Source: Bradyrhizobium sp. Rc3b
GTDB lineage: Bacteria > Pseudomonadota > Alphaproteobacteria > Rhizobiales > Xanthobacteraceae
Reading direction: 5' to 3'
Assembly (NCBI RefSeq): GCF_900114915.1
Contig: NZ_FOUS01000003.1
Span: forward strand, 558,001-622,000
DNA length: 64,000 nt
The position numbers were made by a program, and so were the translations under genes. Shown here one piece after another: positions 61,141-64,000 of the stretch (within the stretch, counting starts at the first letter, position 1; every line of letters begins with the position of its first letter). Under the pieces are notes generated by a model that was given only the letters and a program-made list of their open reading frames with translations, ran no database searches and was not told where the DNA came from.

Positions 61141-61460
61141 GCGAGCACGGGACCGGCGGCGGTCTTGCGGGTGTGACGGCCGTTCATCAATGGGGCCTTA
61201 AATGGGGCCTTTGGCGGGGCAAACGAATGCGCCGCAGCATCGCTCAAGAGTGTCACATAAGTCTGCAGATCGGGCGGCGAATGAAGCCTTGGAGCCGCTT
61301 TCGCGCGTTAGCGTTAAATTTGCCCTTCCCTGAACGGCAAGGCGCGATCACGAAAAGGAACCATGGCTTCCAGGCGGCAGAGGTTAACTTAACAAGGCGA
61401 AACCCCGGCGTCGCGAGGCGCCGCTTGGTACGATGGTGCGTTGGTTCGAAAAGGACGGCC
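61141..61460. other. Divergent intergenic region before the xylanase gene
   Basis: 320 bases between the flippase start and the xylanase start. The promoters of both genes should be here. I see no clear operator or terminator; a plus-strand frame running through it has no ribosome site and no family features. Confidence 0.4.
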
Positions 61461-62528
61461 GTGACCAGGCTCGACAGACGCGAATTTCTCCTCGGCAGCG
61501 CCGCAGCCCTCGCGGCGGGCGCATCCGCGTCGGCGGCGCCGGCGTCGAAACTGGCGCAGCGCCATCCGGGGTTCGGGGCAGCGGCCACGCTCTGGGACCT
61601 GCAGGCCGATCCCAGGCTCGGCGAAGCCATCAGCACCTATTGCACCCAGGTCGTCCCGGTGCTCGAGCTGAAATGGCCGATGCTGCGGCCGAATGCGCAC
61701 ACGTTCAACTTCGAGCGCGCCGACGCGATTCTGGATTTTGCGCGGGACAACGATCTGACGATGCGCGGCCACGCGCTGGCCTGGTATCACGACATCCCGG
61801 ACTGGGCCAAGCAGATCAAGGACACACGCGGCGTCGAGCGCGCCTATGTCGACCACATCGGCACCGTCGTCTCCTACTACAAGGACAAGCTGACGTCGTG
61901 GGACGTCGTCAACGAGCCGATCCCTGACAATCCCCGCAGCCCGAAGGACCGGCGCGATACGTTCTGGACGCAGCATCTCGGCCAGAGCTGGATTCCGCTG
62001 GCGTTCCGCACGGCCGCTGCGGCCGATCCGTTCGTCAAGCTCGCGATCAACGAATATGATATCGAGTCGGCCAAGGATTCCTTCATTGCCAAGCGCGCGG
62101 CTTATCGCAATCTGATCATGGACCTGCTCGACCAGGGTGTTCCGCTGCACGCCGTCGGACTGCAATCGCATCTGCACGCCGAGCTCGAGATCGACACCCA
62201 TGGGCTCGCCGAGTTCGTCACCGAGCTGCGCTCGTGGGGACTCGAGGTGTATGTCACCGAACTCGACGTCGACGACCAGAAGCTGACGGGCAATCCGGCC
62301 GAGCGCGACGCCATCGTCGCCAAACGCGTCGACGACCTGCTGACGGCCATTTCAATCAGCGGCCCGGTGCGGTCGATCCTGACCTGGGGCCTCTCGGATC
62401 GCTACAGCTGGATCAACGGCACCTTCGCCCGCGCGGACAAGCAGCCGAACCGGCCGCTGCCGCTCGACGGCGAGTTCAAGCCGAAGCCATTCATGGACGT
62501 GATCAGCAAGTTCACAAAGGACGTTTGA
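61461..62528 (+). CDS. Tat-exported GH10 endo-1,4-beta-xylanase
   Basis: 355-residue glycoside hydrolase family 10 enzyme. A Tat signal is at residues 3-25 (RLDRREFLLGSAAALAAGAS). Catalytic residues are seen: acid/base Glu in SWDVVNEPIP (near residue 153) and nucleophile Glu in YVTELDVDDQ (near residue 270), with the family's GHALAWYHDIPDW. It would hydrolyse xylan in the periplasm or outside the cell. I chose the GTG at 61461 (AAGGA 5-9 bases upstream). The long upstream frame lacks a signal. Confidence 0.9.
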   Translation: MTRLDRREFLLGSAAALAAGASASAAPASKLAQRHPGFGAAATLWDLQADPRLGEAISTYCTQVVPVLELKWPMLRPNAHTFNFERADAILDFARDNDLTMRGHALAWYHDIPDWAKQIKDTRGVERAYVDHIGTVVSYYKDKLTSWDVVNEPIPDNPRSPKDRRDTFWTQHLGQSWIPLAFRTAAAADPFVKLAINEYDIESAKDSFIAKRAAYRNLIMDLLDQGVPLHAVGLQSHLHAELEIDTHGLAEFVTELRSWGLEVYVTELDVDDQKLTGNPAERDAIVAKRVDDLLTAISISGPVRSILTWGLSDRYSWINGTFARADKQPNRPLPLDGEFKPKPFMDVISKFTKDV

Positions 62529-62538
62529 ACGCGCGAGC

Positions 62539-63489
62539 TTAGCTGCGCGTCTTCACCTCGAACTCGGCCGCGTCTCCCATATCTTCGGGAGACAGGCTCG
62601 GAGCCCGGCGATCGCGCGAGCTGAGGCGGAACACGTCGCGGATATCCTCGACCGAGGTCGAGGAATAGGACTGGATGCAGAGCGCGACCTGCCCGGGCGA
62701 AGCGGCACGCATCAGCGCTTCGATCGCCGGGCGGTCGAGCGGCGTGTCATCCCAATGCGAGACCGCGATGCTGTCTTCGGTGACCCGATGGGCGGCAAGA
62801 TGCGCGGGCGAGTTCGCGACGAAGTGGCCGTACATCAGATATTCCGAGAACTTCTTCTTCCGGCACAGCGCCAGAACCCAGTTCAAGCCGGTCGCCGACT
62901 TGATGGCGGCGGTCATCGCGCGCGCGGTGTCCTTGTCCCAGACCAGCGCGTTGCCGACATAATCATCGGCGGGAAACGAGCGATCCTTGATACCGAGAAG
63001 CTGATCGACGGTGCGCAGCCACAGCCCGTGCAGCGGGTGGTCAGCGCGGATGTCCTTCGGCGTGACGAACAGAGGCGTCTTCTCAGCCCCGGCATATTGG
63101 CCGACGTCGAATTCGCGGAAGAACAGATTGTCCGAATCCAGGATGCAGACGCGCTGCTCGGGCGCATTGAGGACGCCGGCGATCTTCAGGATCTGCTGGA
63201 TGTGCCAGCCATGCACCGGCGAGGACAGCAGCGACAGCCAGACGCGGCGCTTGCTGATGAACTGGAGCGCCGGCGGCAGCGCAAACAGCCATTTCGGCAA
63301 ATAGCGCGAGGCCGGAACGATGACCCGCTTGTCGGAGGCGAAGCGCTCGAACAGCGGCACGTCTTCATCGTTAACGAGAACATAATGCCGCGTGTATCCC
63401 GAGAGCCAGGTGTCGATGCTCTCGCTGAGCAGCGAAAAGCGTTCGATATCCTTGGCATAGCTGGCGGTCAGCAGGGCAACGGAATGCAT
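62539..63489 (-). CDS. DUF6492 glycosyltransferase-like protein
   Basis: 316 residues. Features of nucleotide-sugar glycosyltransferase folds are seen: an N-terminal strand VALLTASYAKDIERF, YVLVNDEDVPLFERF, and an acidic motif CILDSDNLFFRE (like DxD) near residue 117. DUF6492 proteins are often found with surface-polysaccharide genes, and this fits with the flippase nearby. Converges on the xylanase gene with a 10-base gap. No signal peptide, so it works in the cytoplasm. Confidence 0.78.
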   Translation of the reverse strand: MHSVALLTASYAKDIERFSLLSESIDTWLSGYTRHYVLVNDEDVPLFERFASDKRVIVPASRYLPKWLFALPPALQFISKRRVWLSLLSSPVHGWHIQQILKIAGVLNAPEQRVCILDSDNLFFREFDVGQYAGAEKTPLFVTPKDIRADHPLHGLWLRTVDQLLGIKDRSFPADDYVGNALVWDKDTARAMTAAIKSATGLNWVLALCRKKKFSEYLMYGHFVANSPAHLAAHRVTEDSIAVSHWDDTPLDRPAIEALMRAASPGQVALCIQSYSSTSVEDIRDVFRLSSRDRRAPSLSPEDMGDAAEFEVKTRS

Positions 63490-63597
63490 GGAGCGCGCTC
63501 AAATGGCCATCAGGCCGTACTCATAGCGGCGCGGATAGAGACTGGAAACTCTCAACCTGAATCAAGGTAAAGCGAAATGGAGCGCGACACGGGAAAT

Positions 63598-64000
63598 CTA
63601 GCTTTTGGATTTCAGGCTTCTGATGTAGGCGACCGCTCGCTCCGCAATAGCCGGATCAAGGTCGGTTTCTCGGATTCTCCGTTCGATCAACTCCAGGTCC
63701 AACGGATGCGTCTCATGGATCGCGCCAACGAACTGCTTGTCCCTCTCATCCAATCTGGCGATTTTGGACACGACGAGGTCTTCCGGCGCAGGCGCCACGC
63801 CGATTACCGTCCGTCCTTCGACTTCGGTCTGCACTGTAACGGCGGTGCCGCCAGCCTCTCGGAAGCTTGGCCGTCGTCTCATCCACGCCGTCGATGTAGA
63901 AACCATGTGTTCGGTGAAAGTGGCTTTCAGATCCGAAAAGACCATCGATGTGCTCAGACGCAATAGGCTGCACACCGTCACGCGTGCGCTTGGCCTCCGT
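63598..64000 (-). pseudogene. Nucleotidyltransferase-like (DUF6036-type) gene, frameshifted and cut by the window edge
   Basis: From the right edge, a frame reads EHIDGLFGSESHFHRTHGFY and IDGVDETTAKLPRGWRHR, then shifts near 63850 and continues as TVQTEVEGRTVIGVAPAPED, LVVSKIARLDERDKQFVGAI and a stop at 63598. Joined, it looks like the C-terminal half of a DUF6036-type nucleotidyltransferase, in which the AP-EDLVVSK segment and the ERDKQFV helix are family marks. One base inserted at the C-rich run breaks it. The upstream part is outside the window. Confidence 0.6.

Noticed and set aside
59599..61176. A 525-codon plus-strand frame opposite the flippase.
   Set aside because: Highly charged, low-complexity sequence caused by reading the reverse of hydrophobic codons.

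Overview
The window looks like chromosome of a GC-rich alphaproteobacterium, most likely Bradyrhizobium. The evidence is the codon bias, the many ABC/tricarboxylate substrate-binding proteins, several small proteins I recognise as typical of that genus, and four kinds of palindromic intergenic repeat plus one long dispersed element that I recall from Bradyrhizobium genomes. None of this was checked against a database.

Layout. (1) 1-8413, minus strand: a predicted uptake and oxidation operon (MetQ-like protein, luciferase-like monooxygenase, two CMD/AhpD-type proteins, complete Liv-type ABC transporter), with a Tat-exported peptide-type binding protein diverging at 8767. (2) About 10.6-26.7 kb: a gene-poor, repeat-rich accessory region. 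It carries small stress-type genes (DUF2934, DUF4142, DUF3147, small membrane proteins), an FAD-Rieske oxidoreductase and a GH13 glycosidase with EcfG-like promoters, an integrase remnant and two tRNA 3' halves cut at the anticodon loop. At least five genes in it are broken by frameshifts or a nonsense codon, so I read it as a decaying genomic island. (3) 26.7-34 kb: a polyamine-type ABC operon with a PuuB-like oxidase and a haloacid-dehalogenase-type HAD, next to a divergent LysR regulator. (4) 34-40.5 kb: an RND efflux operon, a divergent TetR regulator with two matching palindromes between them, a hydrolase and a rhodanese.

(5) 40.5-48.2 kb: small conserved proteins and three class III nucleotide cyclases of different architecture (WGR-like fusion, cytosolic sensor, membrane Cache/HAMP), plus HutD and DUF2087 proteins. 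(6) 48.4-51.0 kb: a compact four-gene bufferin-type RiPP operon (DUF2282 precursor, DUF692 oxidase, DUF2063 partner, DoxX) behind an ECF-like promoter. (7) 51.1-57.9 kb: a TetR-CMD-SDR operon divergent from binding protein, metallo-beta-lactamase-fold hydrolase, Bug-type binding protein, VOC protein and methyltransferase, probably a catabolic set controlled through two perfect 14-bp palindromes. (8) 57.9-64 kb: a double-domain L,D-transpeptidase, a polysaccharide flippase, a Tat-exported GH10 xylanase, a DUF6492 glycosyltransferase-like protein and a frameshifted gene running off the right edge.

The most interesting items are the bufferin operon, the decaying island with its paired tRNA fragments and stress-type promoters, the monooxygenase-Liv operon, and the cyclase cluster.
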